Below, one piece after another: positions 36,190 to 47,698 of a DNA stretch of 60,000 bases. The notes beneath the pieces are model-generated. The model worked only from the letters and a program-made list of their open reading frames with translations. It was not told the DNA's origin and did no database searches. The position numbers were made by a program, and so were the translations under genes. The DNA comes from Nematostella vectensis. Taxonomy: Eukaryota; Cnidaria; Anthozoa; Actiniaria; Edwardsiidae. The DNA lies in NCBI RefSeq assembly GCF_932526225.1, contig NC_064046.1:13413708-13473707 (forward strand), written 5' to 3'. How positions within the stretch are numbered: the stretch's first letter is position 1; each line of letters opens with the position of its first letter.

Positions 36190-37770
36190 AAATGATCTAA
36201 TAAACGCCCCCTATCTAAAGAACGCCTCCTATCTAATAAACGCCCCATATCTAAAGAACGCCTCCTATCTAATGAACGCCCCTATCTAAAGAACGCCCCT
36301 ATCTAAAGAACGCCTCCTATATAATGAACGCCCCTATCTAATGAACGCCCCATATCTAAAGAACGCCTCCTATCTAATGAACGCCCCTATCTAAAGAACG
36401 CCTCCTATCTAATGAACGCCCCTATCTAAAGAACGCCTCTTATCTAATAAACGCCCCCTATTTAAAGAACGCCTACTATCTAATAAACGCCCCCTATCTA
36501 AAGAACGCCCCTATCTAAATAACGCCTCTTATCTAAAGAACGCCTCCTATCTAATGAACGCCTCCTTTTTAATAAACGCCCCCTATTTAAAGAACGCCTA
36601 CTATCTAATAAACGCCCCCTATTTAAAGAACGCCTCCTAACTAATGAACGCCTCCTATCTAATAAACGCCCCCTATTTAAAGAACGCCCCCTATCTAAAG
36701 AACGCCTCCTAACTAATGAACGCCTCCTATCTAATAAACGCCCCCTATTTAAAGAACGCCTACTATCTAATAAACGCCTCCTATTTAAAGAACGCCTCCT
36801 ATCTAATAAACGCCCCTATCTAAAGAACGCCTCTTATCTAATAAACGCCCCCTATTTAAAGAACGCCTACTATCTAATAAACGCCCCCTATCTAAAGAAC
36901 GCCCCTATCTAAATAACGCCTCTTATCTAAAGAACGCCTCCTATCTAATGAACGCCTCCTTTTTAATAAACGCCCCCTATTTAAAGAACGCCTACTATCT
37001 AATAAACGCCCCCTATTTAAAGAACGCCTCCTATCTAATGAACGCCTCCTTTTTAATAAACGCCCCCTATTTAAAGAACGCCCCCTATCTAAAGAACGCC
37101 TCCTAACTAATGAACGCCTCCTATCTAATAAACGCCCCCTATTTAAAGAACGCCTCCTATATAATGAACGCCCCTATCTAAAGAACGCCTCCTATCTAAT
37201 GAACGCCCCTATCTAAAGAACGCCTCCTATATAATGAACGCCTCCTATCTAATAAACGCCCCCTATCTAAAGAACGCTTCCTATATAATGAACGCCTCCT
37301 ATCTAATGAACGCCTCCTATCTCTTGAACGCCCCTATCTAAAGAACGCCTCCTATTTAAAGAACGCCTACTATCTAATAAACGCCCCCTATCTAAAGAAC
37401 GCCTCCTATCTAATAAACGCCCCCTATCCAAAGAACGCCTCCTATCTAATGGACGCCTCCCCCAACCTTACACGTTTGTAATTAACGCCCCTCTCTAATA
37501 AACGCCCAATATCTAAAGAACGCCTCCTATTTAAAGAACGCCTCCTATCTAATAAACGCCCCCTATCTAAAGAACGCCTATCTAATAAACGCCCCATATC
37601 TAAAGAACGCCTCCTATTTAAAGAACGCCTCTTATCTAATAAACGCCCCCTATCTAAAGAACGCCTATCTTATAAACGCCCCATATCTAAAGAACGCCTC
37701 CTATCTAATGAACGCCTCCCCCACAAGTTTGTAATGAACGCCCCTCTCTAATAAACGACCCCCTCTATTT
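36190..37770. repeat. Satellite-like array of 18-19 bp units with higher-order structure
   Basis: About 80 units of the type AACGCCTCCTATCTAATG or AACGCCCCCTATTTAAAG follow each other for nearly 1.6 kb. Variant order is itself repeated: 36417-36639 reappears at 36811-37033 as an essentially identical 223-bp block, giving a higher-order period of about 394 bp. Near the right end two interruptions share CACGTTTGTAAT or CACAAGTTTGTAAT. Mixed 18 and 19-bp spacing keeps all frames closed. Confidence 0.97.
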
Positions 37771-37971
37771 AATGTCCCCTACTATCCCTCCCAGCTTAAA
37801 AACAAATGACAATTTGAATTTCGGTAATATAGATCAAATTTAATTAATCTCAGTTTGACTTCTACTGGGTGAGACTTTCATAATCTCAAGAAATGCTTGC
37901 TACGCAGGCTATAATTTAACGTGATCCTGTTTTGACTGCACCACAGAAAAAAAAGAAAAGCAAAAAAACCA

Positions 37972-38226
37972 AGCCGCTGTAGCGGGTTGACCAACCGGTT
38001 AGAAGCCAACCCGTTGTAGCAGGTTGAGCGTTAACACCTTTACGGCGGGTTGAGAACCTTCAAGATCCTATAGTATACTATGGTCCCCAGTCCACTGTAG
38101 CGGGTTGACCAACTGGTTAGAAGCCAACCTGTTGTAGCAGGTTGAACGTCAAGTAGCGTCAACCCGTTACAGCGGGTTGAGAACCTTCAAGATTCTATAG
38201 TATACTATAGTCCCCAAGCTGTAGCG
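37972..38226. repeat. Two 126-bp direct repeats with internal inverted words
   Basis: The block GTAGCGGGTTGACCAAC, GGTTAGAAGCCAACC, GTTGAGAACCTTCAAGAT and CTATAGTATACTAT occurs twice. Within each unit CAACCCG and CGGGTTG form short stems, and the second unit ends in the perfect 16-bp palindrome CTATAGTATACTATAG. Confidence 0.85.
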
Positions 38227-38283
38227 TTCATATCATCTTTGTAGATTGCAACATCGTTTACGATAGGAAAGTAAATCAATACA

Positions 38284-38662
38284 GACATGACGGAAAAACA
38301 TGACGTGACGCTTCAAATAAGCTCATTTCACATCGAATAAGGCAGAGAATTTCTCTGAGTACTTAGTAACTTATAGCAAACAAAATATCAAGTGCGACAT
38401 TTTTTAAATTGATGCGACTTTTTGTAAAGTGTCGTTGGAATTTGAGCTTTTCGCCCCTGAACTGATGCACATCACAGGGCAATGATGATCAAGGAAAAAT
38501 TATCTTAAAAAGCCAAAATCTGGTTATGTGCACTTCGGCCTCACGTTATTTGTGTTTTGAAAATCAGTCCGTATAACAAGGAACCTATAGCCATCGTAAG
38601 TAATTGTGTCTTCTCTCTCTATCTGGAATTGCGCGTTTTCCAGGTTTTTTTCCCGTCATGTC
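38284..38662. mobile_element. MITE, family B (GACATGACGG ends), copy 1
   Basis: Starts GACATGACGGAAAAACATGA and ends TTTTTTCCCGTCATGTC, so the termini are inverted. The interior (words GTGCGACATTTTTTAAATTG and CACTTCGGCCTCACGTTATT) recurs in opposite orientation at 43274-43634 and 53704-54058. No coding capacity. Confidence 0.88.
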
Positions 38663-39007
38663 ATCAACACAAGGTTGAAATGGCTGTATGTTATACAGCA
38701 CTCGTACTCAAAAACACCTAGTTATTCTACAGCTTGTCTGTAGTCTAGTCATAATAATTACGATTTAGTCTAGTGAATTATAACTGTTTTAGAAACTTTG
38801 TTTGCAAGGCCGAATTTAGTAGAAATATCAAAACAAGAAATTGCTAGGGGGTCATTCACGTCGTCGTTTTACGCTTGACCGCACCTTACCGAGTTTTTCA
38901 AAGAATCCATTTCGATCATCACCTAATTAAACAAGTAAATGAGACACCTTCAATCAAATATCATTTTTAAAGGATCAGGCTTCAATCGTGGACAGTTATT
39001 CTGGCTA

Positions 39008-39124
39008 AACTGCAGAATACCCGTCCACTTATTTGCATTTTCCTTGTATTTACTGCCTCGTTCTATAGAAATCGGACGTGTGAAGTCTCATTGTTAACTC
39101 TTTGTGGACGGGTATTCTGCAGTT
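39008..39124. other. Perfect 21-bp inverted repeat with 75-bp loop
   Basis: AACTGCAGAATACCCGTCCA-C at 39008-39028 is the exact reverse complement of 39104-39124. Its neighbours are the hairpins at 39297-39622. Confidence 0.9.
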
Positions 39125-39296
39125 GCTCCCTGAAGTTTTCTTGCAAATATATTTTCATTTGTAAACAAATGAGTGAGTGTCAACATTCTTACCTTCCTGA
39201 AACCTGTATCAACGTATTTCCACGACCCCGGACTAGAAATCACGTTACTTATTGCTTACAACTTGTAATTACCAAGTGCCCCGGTACAAGCTGAGA

Positions 39297-39622
39297 CGCT
39301 AATGACCTTTTCCCGGGTGCAATAACTCATTTTTGTATCGTCATTAGCGGTGTTACCGGGAGAGACGGCGCTTTCACTCCAGGAGGCTAACTCCCATCTG
39401 ATTTATTAAACATCACGAAAGATGTTTATTGACTTCTCTCCAGAGAAGTCTCAATAAAAACGAGAATTTACCGAATACTAGTATTCGGTAGTATTCTCTG
39501 GTTCGAGATCGAGATCTGGGTGTTTTGTATTACCGAGAGAAATTTGATTAACGTTTTGCTTTCGTAAAGATTGGACCAGAAACTCGGATTAATTACGCCG
39601 TATAAAAGGGAGAGAATCTCCC
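39297..39622. other. Cluster of five short perfect hairpins
   Basis: Stems are CGCTAATGAC/GTCATTAGCG (39297-39349), TAAACATC/GATGTTTA (39407-39428, loop ACGAAA), GACTTCTCT/AGAGAAGTC (39431-39450, loop CC), the perfect palindrome at 39469-39490 (half-site TACCGAATACT) and GGGAGA/TCTCCC (39608-39622). The last is directly preceded by a TATAAAAG box at 39601-39608. No known RNA family is recognised. Confidence 0.75.
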
Positions 39623-41133
39623 GGGATGGCAGCCCTAGTTTCAGGTCAAAGAGTTGAAAAGTGCTAATCCAGTTAAGTGTCCATCACAAAAATTCATCCG
39701 ATGAAATCGATAAGGCTCAAGTTGGGTGACGAAAATGGCCCAAAATAAATTTATTGCAGAAAAGTTTTTTATATCAGTATCTAACAATTTCCGATTAAAA
39801 ACATTTAAAAATATTTAAAGGTTTATTTACAAGTTTATAGGTTTTTCTTAAACAAAAAAACGTGCCTTTGGTGTCAAAATATTTTAATCCTTTTCGCGCG
39901 CCGCGCTTCATCCGGTGCTTCAGAAGAATTCCAATGTTATCCAGCTACGCGCGTCTACGTGTGGGAAGAGAAGACAGTCTCGGGATCGTCTTCCTTTCTG
40001 CTCGCACGAGTTTTACTTTTTGCTTTGCCCCTGTTCTATCCGTAAAAGTTTATGATTTACTGACCTGACCGCGTGAGGTCTGTCCTGTTGTGGGTTCTTT
40101 TTCTGAGATTGACCCTACCGTCTTGATTGGCTGACGCCAGTTCCTATTAGGTGTGAAGTGCCGTAATCCCTTAAGCCCTCCCGAAAACTTTGAAGGCGAA
40201 TTACAGCGAAACTAAAATGTGCTATAAAGCATCAAACCTTTTAAATGTTGGTTCCCTAGAATTTGTCCGATTTTAGTATAATTTGGCAGACATGTAGGAC
40301 AATAGCCTAGTTTCAAAAGGGGTTCTCATTTTTTTAATTGTTTTTTAATCAAAAGTTATTCTCGCCAAAAGGCCGGAAATAGTCGAAATTTGCATGCGGC
40401 AACTTTGAAATAAAATAACTCTTCAATGGAACACAATATGGAAAAAAAAGAAAACCACTTTTGAAGATTGACATGTGTTGATGGAAATAAGACGTATTGC
40501 GTTAACCTAGGCACGAAGCAAGGGTACCAACATTTTCGCCAAAGACAACAGTATGATTTTGCGTGTTTCGGCCGCCAAATTAAAAAAAAAAAACCTTATT
40601 GAAAAAAAAGCCATGGGTAGATGCTCGATTATATTACGAATCTTAGTATGTGTAGTTTTTTGTTGTTACAAAAAATCTGACGCGCGCATTCACAGTCGCG
40701 AAGGTGAACCGAGAAGCTTTATGTATCTCAAGCTGTGATATTTTCAACTCTGGAGGCTTTTACTTTAGCCATTGAGAAGCTTTAGGTATCTCAAGCTGTC
40801 GTTCGCCAGTTCCAGGACTCGAGACTCTTTTCAAAAACTCTTAATGGTGATAAAGTACAATTGCTAGGTACATACGTATACTAAAAGGTAGATGATCTAA
40901 AACATCTTCAAAAGCCGTTTGCCGAGTCGTTTGGTCCACAAATGATGAATAGCCGCTTAGGAATGGCTTTTCAGCACACGTAGATAATAGTTTTTGATGG
41001 TTCTCTTTCAGAGCACTTTTTCCGTTTAGGCATTTGGCCTTGGCCCCCAGACAATGGCGCTTTTAGATACCTAATGCATTTGAATCAGATCATAATTTCA
41101 ATCAAAATACCCCAAAAGCGTGTTCGTTGAAAA
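39623..41133. other. Intergenic, no gene seen
   Basis: AT-rich sequence, with a frame of 68 codons at 39862-40068 and others of similar size but no motif. Confidence 0.5.
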
Positions 41134-41645
41134 GTTCCACTATAAAAGGGAAAGCTCCTCCTACCCCGGGCTCGAATTTGCAAATTATAATAACACTGCA
41201 ACGCTAGCACTCACGAATTATAAGCCTCCTGTAAAATTGCTTATCTCTGAGCCTCAGTCGGCTGGAATAAAACTATTTTCGCACAGGTAACAAGACAGTT
41301 GTGTTACGAGATTGTTAATTCGCTGTCCACTCACATTTTCGGTGCAAAATTTCAAATTTTGTGCTATCCATAATCTAGCGCACCTGCATAAATTATTCTC
41401 GCGCTGTGATGAAAATGCTCGTATTTTAGAGCGCACACAGCTTGGTATAGCATTAATTTACGATAGATAGAAACATCTTAAGATGGACAATTTTCTAGGA
41501 ATGATATTTATTTTGGTTTAGAATGTGAAATTTGAATTTAGCGCTCAGAGCAATTGTCCTGACATGTTCTCTCATTGACGGCTGATTGATAACTGATTGT
41601 TCTTGGGCCCGGGGGTGGGAGGAGCTTTTCCTTTTATAGCGGAAC
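41134..41645. other. Inverted repeat with convergent TATA-like boxes
   Basis: The left arm (41134-41173) reads GTTCCACTATAAAAGGGAAA then GCTCCTCC; the right arm (41605-41645) on the minus strand reads GTTCCGCTATAAAAGGAAAA then GCTCCTCC. The arms are about 40 bp with roughly six mismatches and are 430 bp apart. Each holds TATAAAAGG pointing inward. It may be a foldback element or a pair of inverted promoter copies. No open frame between them has a motif. Confidence 0.7.
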
Positions 41646-41984
41646 CTCGTTTTTAACCAGAGTAATGTATATGGGGCCCACCAAAAACTGGTACTCAACT
41701 TTTCGTCAAATTTTCGTCTTAATAAGACTTCTTCAGGACAGTCTGCCCTTTTAAATATAGAAAAACACTTAAAACTGAGTGCTGTTACAAACCAAAATCA
41801 CTTTCGACCTCATAGCTCTCATAGTCCATTAGTCTAACATCTTATTCTACAATTGTACTCAGCTTACTCAGCCAAGTAGGTTCGGTGTCCATGGGGGGCT
41901 GGCGTCGAGACCAGTTATTCACTCAAATTTGGATTTTCTCGCAAAACAAGTGCTTGCCTTGTACGAACGATAGGGCAGGAAGGA

Positions 41985-42230
41985 CAGAGTCATGGTAAGA
42001 GCTTTACAATAGCTCCCCCGGACCGGACACAATGAATTTTAGTCAAATTATAATATTGACTTTTGAGCCTTTTGTACATATGGGAAATGAAAATATAGGA
42101 AATGACCACAAACTGTCAATCAACATAGTTTCAAAAAATATAGCATATTATCAAGGCATTGACAGCTCAAACTTCAATTTTGTAGACAGCCTACATATGA
42201 CTGACTCCATCAGACATGCGCAGTAAAACA
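41985..42230. repeat. Dispersed repeat, family F, copy 1
   Basis: GTCATGGTAAGAGCTTTACA, GACACAATGAATTTTAGTCA and ATGACCACAAACTGTCAA are shared in order with 46775-47000. It could be a SINE or MITE; ends are not defined. Confidence 0.7.
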
Positions 42231-43069
42231 CGAAATCCGTTCTAGATTGGCTGAAATGCATGTTGTTTTGTGACGCGATCTCCGTGTTAGAAAACTCGGT
42301 CAAGTATCATTGTGTAATCCGAGCTGCTACCACGTAATGCCCGAATAGACGCAGACGCGCTAGACGGGACACGTGCTTGTTTTAGATAACTAAGGTTTAA
42401 AAAGGTTTATGTCCTCTTTAACCCTCCTTAGCGGGAAGAAACGCTTTTTTCGATTTATTTGAATACATAAGGACTAAGTTTGACTGTATTATACAAATAG
42501 TTCATGGAGGCTTTATTTGGTAAATATAACCAATTACTCACGCTGAAGTTTCTCTTTCCCACCCGAAGCATCGATCAATACGCTGATTAGAGACGCACTG
42601 CAGAAGGTCGCAATTCTCCCCTGTGCTGTGATCGTCGATCTGTTGAGATATCGAGTGCTCAGCGGTTATACCCCACCGCGCAGGTGCAAATACGGACTGG
42701 TGGCAGCTGAAGCGCGAATTCCAGGGTGTCGTGGCCCCAGGGGGGGGGACTGAGGATAACTTTTACCCTAGCTCTATAACGCATGTATGTGTACTACTCC
42801 TTATGCAGGGTGAGTTTTGGTGCTGCCGATACTGAAGTCCGTTAAAACAGAATGCGCTTCACAGGTAGAACTAGGTAGGGAGGATGACGGACTGCGTGGC
42901 GACCATAATAGCAGAGTTTCTTGGAAAACGCTTTATCACAGGTGGGGGGGGGGGGGGGGGGGGGGGAGAGGAGAGGAGAGACGGGGGACGGAAATGACGG
43001 CCCCTGAAGGAAGAACTACTTGGGAAACGTTCTTACCTTGGAATCTAAGAGCACGTTTGAGGGGGCAAA
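42231..43069. other. Intergenic with long G run
   Basis: No gene. A pure G run of more than 20 bases lies near 42943-42966, followed by GAGAGGAGAGGAGAG. The frame at 42817-43110 is carried by this low-complexity sequence. Confidence 0.55.
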
Positions 43070-43272
43070 AGGTACATTGGGGCGAGGGAGCTATATCCAC
43101 CTTAGATTAACTTGCAGTGAGGAAGCTATATTCACCTTGGAATGAGGGAGTTATTTTCACCTTAGAGTACCTTTGGTAGGAAGGAGCTATATCAATCTTA
43201 GGGTACATTGGAATGAGGGAGCTATTTCCACCTTTGTGTACCTTGGAATGGGAAGCTATATTCACCTCAGGT
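43070..43272. repeat. Degenerate minisatellite, roughly 40-bp unit
   Basis: GAGGGAGCTATATCCACCTT and variants recur about five times with TAC(A/C)TTGG words between them. Confidence 0.75.
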
Positions 43273-43273
43273 A

Positions 43274-43634
43274 GACATGACGGAAAAACTTGGAAAATTC
43301 GCTATTCAAGATAGAGAAAGAAGACACAATTTCTTACAATGGCCATCGATTCCTTGTTTTTCGGACTGATTTTTGAAACACAAATAACGTGAGGCCGAAA
43401 TGCACATACCCAGATTTTTGCTTTTTAAGATTTTTTTTTTCCTTGATCATTCTTGCGCTATGTATGAGCTCAGGAACGAAAAGCTCAAATTTTAATGACA
43501 CTTTGCAAAAAGTCGCATCAATTTAAAAAAAGTCGCATTTGATATTTTGTTTGCTATTACTCACTAAGTACTTTCCGCCTAATTAGATCTGAAATGAGCT
43601 TATTTGAAGCGTTAAGTCATGTTTTTAAGTCATC
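43274..43634. mobile_element. MITE, family B, copy 2
   Basis: Left end GACATGACGGAAAAACTTGG; the right end is decayed (AAGTCATGTTTTTAAGTCAT). The interior is the reverse of 38284-38662. Confidence 0.8.
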
Positions 43635-44939
43635 CCTCAGGTAACTTTCAAAGGATGTTCTATCACTCCAAGTACCACACCATTCCCCATGAAAAGGGAC
43701 CAGTTACCTCTACCTTTTCTATCGTACGAATAAAAACGGAAAACAATAGACTACCGATATCTCTAGAGGTCTTGCATCACGCAGATACATACCCTGATAT
43801 ATCTGTATTCCTTTCAGGTATTTCTTGGCCGGAATCCTCCAATTCAACAACACGATGTGTGAAGCAGTCGGCTACAAAGGGGACTTGCACAAGTGCTCTG
43901 TATGCTCTGAGTGATAGTGCCATGAAAATAGCCAAATGAGGAATAGATATGGTTTCGTTAGCAATATATTAGGGCTGGAAAAAGGCTTGATTATAATTAC
44001 TGGGGTTTCATTATTCTGTGAATTCTCGCTGATGATTTTCAATAGCTAAATAGTATTTTGCCTTTTGTCGTGCAAAATCATTGAAGCGTTTTCGTTGATC
44101 AGTAAAAAAATGGTTTCCAGTCACCTTCCGCAAGGCGCTGGCCAATCAAAAAACACCAAATGTGATTCGGTTATTTTGAATGACAGGAGCCAGAAAGCAT
44201 ATTAGCTCTTGGAAATTTATTGACGAGAGTTCGCTTAAAACTAATAAACAGCAGTAAAAAGCTTCTGAAAAATAAAATGGGACGATAGGCAAGTTGTTTT
44301 GCATTTAACCAGGATGGAACAAATATAATTTGCCTGACCTTCTAAGACGAAAACATTTTCCATAGCTCTATTTGAGTTTAAAATGTACGTATTCCATCTA
44401 TACTCTTTGTAAAATATTACTAAACATTCTCTTCGGTACTTACCGTTATCCCACCTTTTAACTGGATAACTACACGTTTCCCTGGAAGATATCGATATAT
44501 ATTGGCTATGCAAAGTATCCCGTGGACACTAATCATTAGTTAAATACATTAACCTTCCCGCGACAAGGTCGATAATGTCAAAAAGGATAATGAAAAGGAG
44601 CTCATTGTGTCCTTTGTAGTCGCGCTAATGAGCATACGTGGGCACAATCTAGTATTTACCGTAGGCGCAAACACCGCAGGCTAACAGGAAAACGGCAAGA
44701 TGTAGACGTCGAGATAGACAGCCCCACGACATTAACTTAGTGGTATAAACTGGCTTATTGCGCGTCATGCAGACTTGTTTGCTATGTCGTATCTAAATCG
44801 GTCTTTCTAAAGGGAATCTAAAGATCGGCTATCTGTTATAACACGTGCCTCGATCATTTGTGATATAATCACGTTTTATACCATTAAACGTTGCATTAGA
44901 ACCATTTTAGATGCAAAAAGAGAGTTCGAATGGTAACGT
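43635..44939. other. Intergenic, no gene seen
   Basis: Open frames of up to 90-100 codons (43619-43939 plus, 44241-44513 minus) have no recognisable motif. The segment at 44105-44265 is a diverged repeat shared with 30930-31130. Confidence 0.5.
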
Positions 44940-45209
44940 AGCCTGCGTAGCGGGTGGTTCTATTGAGTTTATTGAGCAGTTTTTTTGTCCGTAGTTTGTT
45001 TCCTGGCCTTTTTATGGTCGCCCGAGAGAGCTGCAGCAAGTGTTCGGGGCGCCCCAGGAAAAAGTCAGGACGGTCCGCTACAACAAAGTGATAAACAGAA
45101 ATTTTTTTCGGGCGCCCCTAACACTCGCTCCAGCTCTATCGCGCGATTTTTCGTATTCACGGATAAGAAGCTGCTCTGAAACTCACCAAAACCGCCAGCT
45201 ACGCAGGCT
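44940..45209. mobile_element. AGCCTGCGTAGC-ended element, family E, long copy
   Basis: Starts AGCCTGCGTAGCGGGTGG and ends CCGCCAGCTACGCAGGCT, perfect inverted termini of about 12 bases. The interior has two further inverted words (CGGGGCGCCCC and TCGGGCGCCCCTAACACTCG). No transposase; overlapping frames here are chance. Confidence 0.82.
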
Positions 45210-45509
45210 AATGCTATTGTGAATTTGAAAAAAACATGCCCACAAAAGACAGATTCAAACAGAAAATCGAACAATTTCAATCAATTGGTGGCCTAGAACC
45301 TGTACCAGGATGTTAAAAGCCTTTAGCTTTGGTTTTAGTGTCTAAAGAAAGGTAATGCTAATGTTAGTAATCATGTGTGGTGGCTATAATCTGGAAAATA
45401 TAATAGGAAGCTATTAAATTGACACTTTAAATTCTTCAAGTCAGTTTTTTCATAATGACAATTCCAACTCTACAGGAATCCCTGTATGTTTTCTTAATTA
45501 CTGAAAAGT

Positions 45510-45920
45510 GTTTCCATGGTGGTACAAATTGTGTGTTTTTAGTTTTCGTTAGAAAACGCAAACTTTTTGTTACGGATACGGTTATCATCCACACTGAAAC
45601 GCAAAAACGATGACCGAAAACGGAACGATTTGAAAACGGTATCTAGAGTGGAACAATTTTTAAACGATACCCTTTCGATTACGTGGGGACGGACGAAAAC
45701 GGAACCTTTCGAAAACGATGGCGTGATAACTCAGGTCCAGTCCACTTGGCGCGCGAGTACGCATGCGCTGTGGAACTTGTTATCGTTTTCGTATCGTTTC
45801 TGCGTTTTCGTGGGGACGGGTCGTCTCAAAATGAAAACGCTTCTTGTGGACGCGGATCTTTTTGAAAACGGAACAAAAAGGTTGCGTTCTCAAATAAAAA
45901 CGGATACGTGGGGACGGGGC
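45510..45920. mobile_element. Foldback MITE, family C, copy 2
   Basis: Shares with 5945-6336 the segments GAAACGCAAAAACGATGACC-type left arm, GGCGTGATAACTCAGGTCCA core and ACGGATACGTGGGGACGGGG right end. The left terminus is less well preserved than the right. Confidence 0.78.
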
Positions 45921-46774
45921 CTTAGTTAGCTCGTAGCTATGCGTGAGCCATTCTCCCGCTTTGGACTCAATTCAAATCATTTTGAACCGTAGGAGTCTGG
46001 GCACGAGGCAGAACGGGTATCTTTTTCATTTGTCGTGGGCGTCACAAAAGATTTTTTATTAAAGTGCAAGTGTATTTACGCATCAAATGTGTTTTTCTCA
46101 GACGCACCAATAAATGGTCGTTTAGTTTTTGTAATAGTCTTAGAGAACCTTGGGCGGGCGGGAAACCTGTGGTTCAGGCGTGGTTTAGGCCTCTTTCCCA
46201 GATAGAGCCAGAGAAAACTACTAAAGAGAAACTCATATATCTTAATAATTCTGAATCTTGACTTACGATAAAAACGCGAAAAATGGTCTTAAAATTATAG
46301 TATTGAAGCATAAATCCCTAATAAAGAAATTCAGTGAGTTGGTAAACAACGGTTTTCAAAATAAGATTGTTTCTAATAAGCACTGATCACGTGTTTTGAT
46401 CACGTGTTTTGCAGGGGGATGCTAGAGCTTGGTAAGAGTAGGACTTAGCCCGACGCGCTAATCAGCGGTCATTAACTCAAGCTACATTATTCGCTACTTT
46501 GCGCCGCTTGAGAGATGGCTCGACAGAAAGCAGCGAAAGGAAAAATACCCTATAGGCTGGTAACCGTATCTTTTCCCTTGAGCAGTGCATTTTCTGTTGC
46601 GTGGACTTCCTAAAGTGGATAATTATGCATCGTGCGCTTCTTCAACCTCCCTCTAATGGATCGTGCGGAGTCTGGGTCCGAGACTGTGAGTAGTGATCTG
46701 CCTGAGTCACTTCTGGTCGTCTTGCAGTGCTTGCCACCGAACTCTGGTTGGTGCAGCTTCACTTTCTTTAAAGG
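45921..46774. other. Intergenic, no gene seen
   Basis: No coding signal. A short GATCACGTGTTTT duplication lies near 46386-46412. Confidence 0.5.
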
Positions 46775-47000
46775 GGCAGTGTCATGGTAAGAGCTTTGCA
46801 ATAGCTCTCCGACCCGGACACAATGAATTTCAGTCAAATTCTAATATCGACTTATGAGCCTTTGGTAAATGTGGGAGACTAAAATTCAAAGGAGATGACC
46901 ACAAACTGTCAAGAAACATAGTTTTCAATGAAATATTGCATATTATTTTAACAATGCATTAACAGCTTAAAGTTCAACCGTTTGTAGACATTAAAAGCTA
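46775..47000. repeat. Dispersed repeat, family F, copy 2
   Basis: GTCATGGTAAGAGCTTTGCA, GACACAATGAATTTCAGTCA and ATGACCACAAACTGTCAA match 41985-42230. Confidence 0.7.
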
Positions 47001-47698
47001 ACAGCCTACAATACAAGCCAAAAACACGGTCAATCACAAGCGCAAAAAAATCAAGCAGTTGCGTTCTCTTGCGCTTGCGTTCTAGTGAGAATCGGAAAAT
47101 TACGTGCGTTTACGTACGCGTTTGCGCTTACGTACAAGTGAGAACCAACCTTGGCGGTTCAGAAAAATCCGAGATGTCAGAGCTGAGATGTCATGGCGCC
47201 GTACAAGTCGTGACTGCGAGGCTAAGAACTTGGCATGGCCTAAAACCATCCGCACCAATGGCGCTAGAAAGTGCATGCAAATAGGCACCTTCTGTTGTCC
47301 CTTTGCCATGAAGACTTTTCGATTGTTTAGGTTAAATAATTTTATACTTTTCGTTTATTCTAGTATAAAATAATATGGATAGCATTTGAAAAGATAAGTT
47401 AAAAATCGTTCTTCCTTTCACAGCGCGACCAAAAAAAGACCACACAGCTAGAGTATAAGTGGAGTGATAATTGCAATTTTGCAAATCACAAGCGTAAATT
47501 GCGGAAATGCATGTTGACTAGAAGCAAGTGGGACTCGTTATTTTTTTTTCTCGTGGAACAAAATAACTAGATTAGGATTTCTGTTTGTGAATGTAATTAG
47601 TGTTATTGTTAGCTTTCTTCAAACTTTCAACTTACATATACAATTTTGCTCTCGCATTATAAGGATGCCGGTAAATTGTAATCTTTTGGATAACCGGT

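Noticed and set aside
36190-37770. CRISPR array
   Set aside because: The units are contiguous 18-19 bp repeats with no unique spacers, in a eukaryotic context.
42817-43110. 97-codon open frame with a poly-Gly stretch
   Set aside because: The glycine run comes from a pure G homopolymer and the rest lacks any motif.
45683-45929. Overlapping frames of 60-120 codons, also seen at 5898-6391
   Set aside because: They lie in the family C MITE and arise from its GAAAACG-rich composition.
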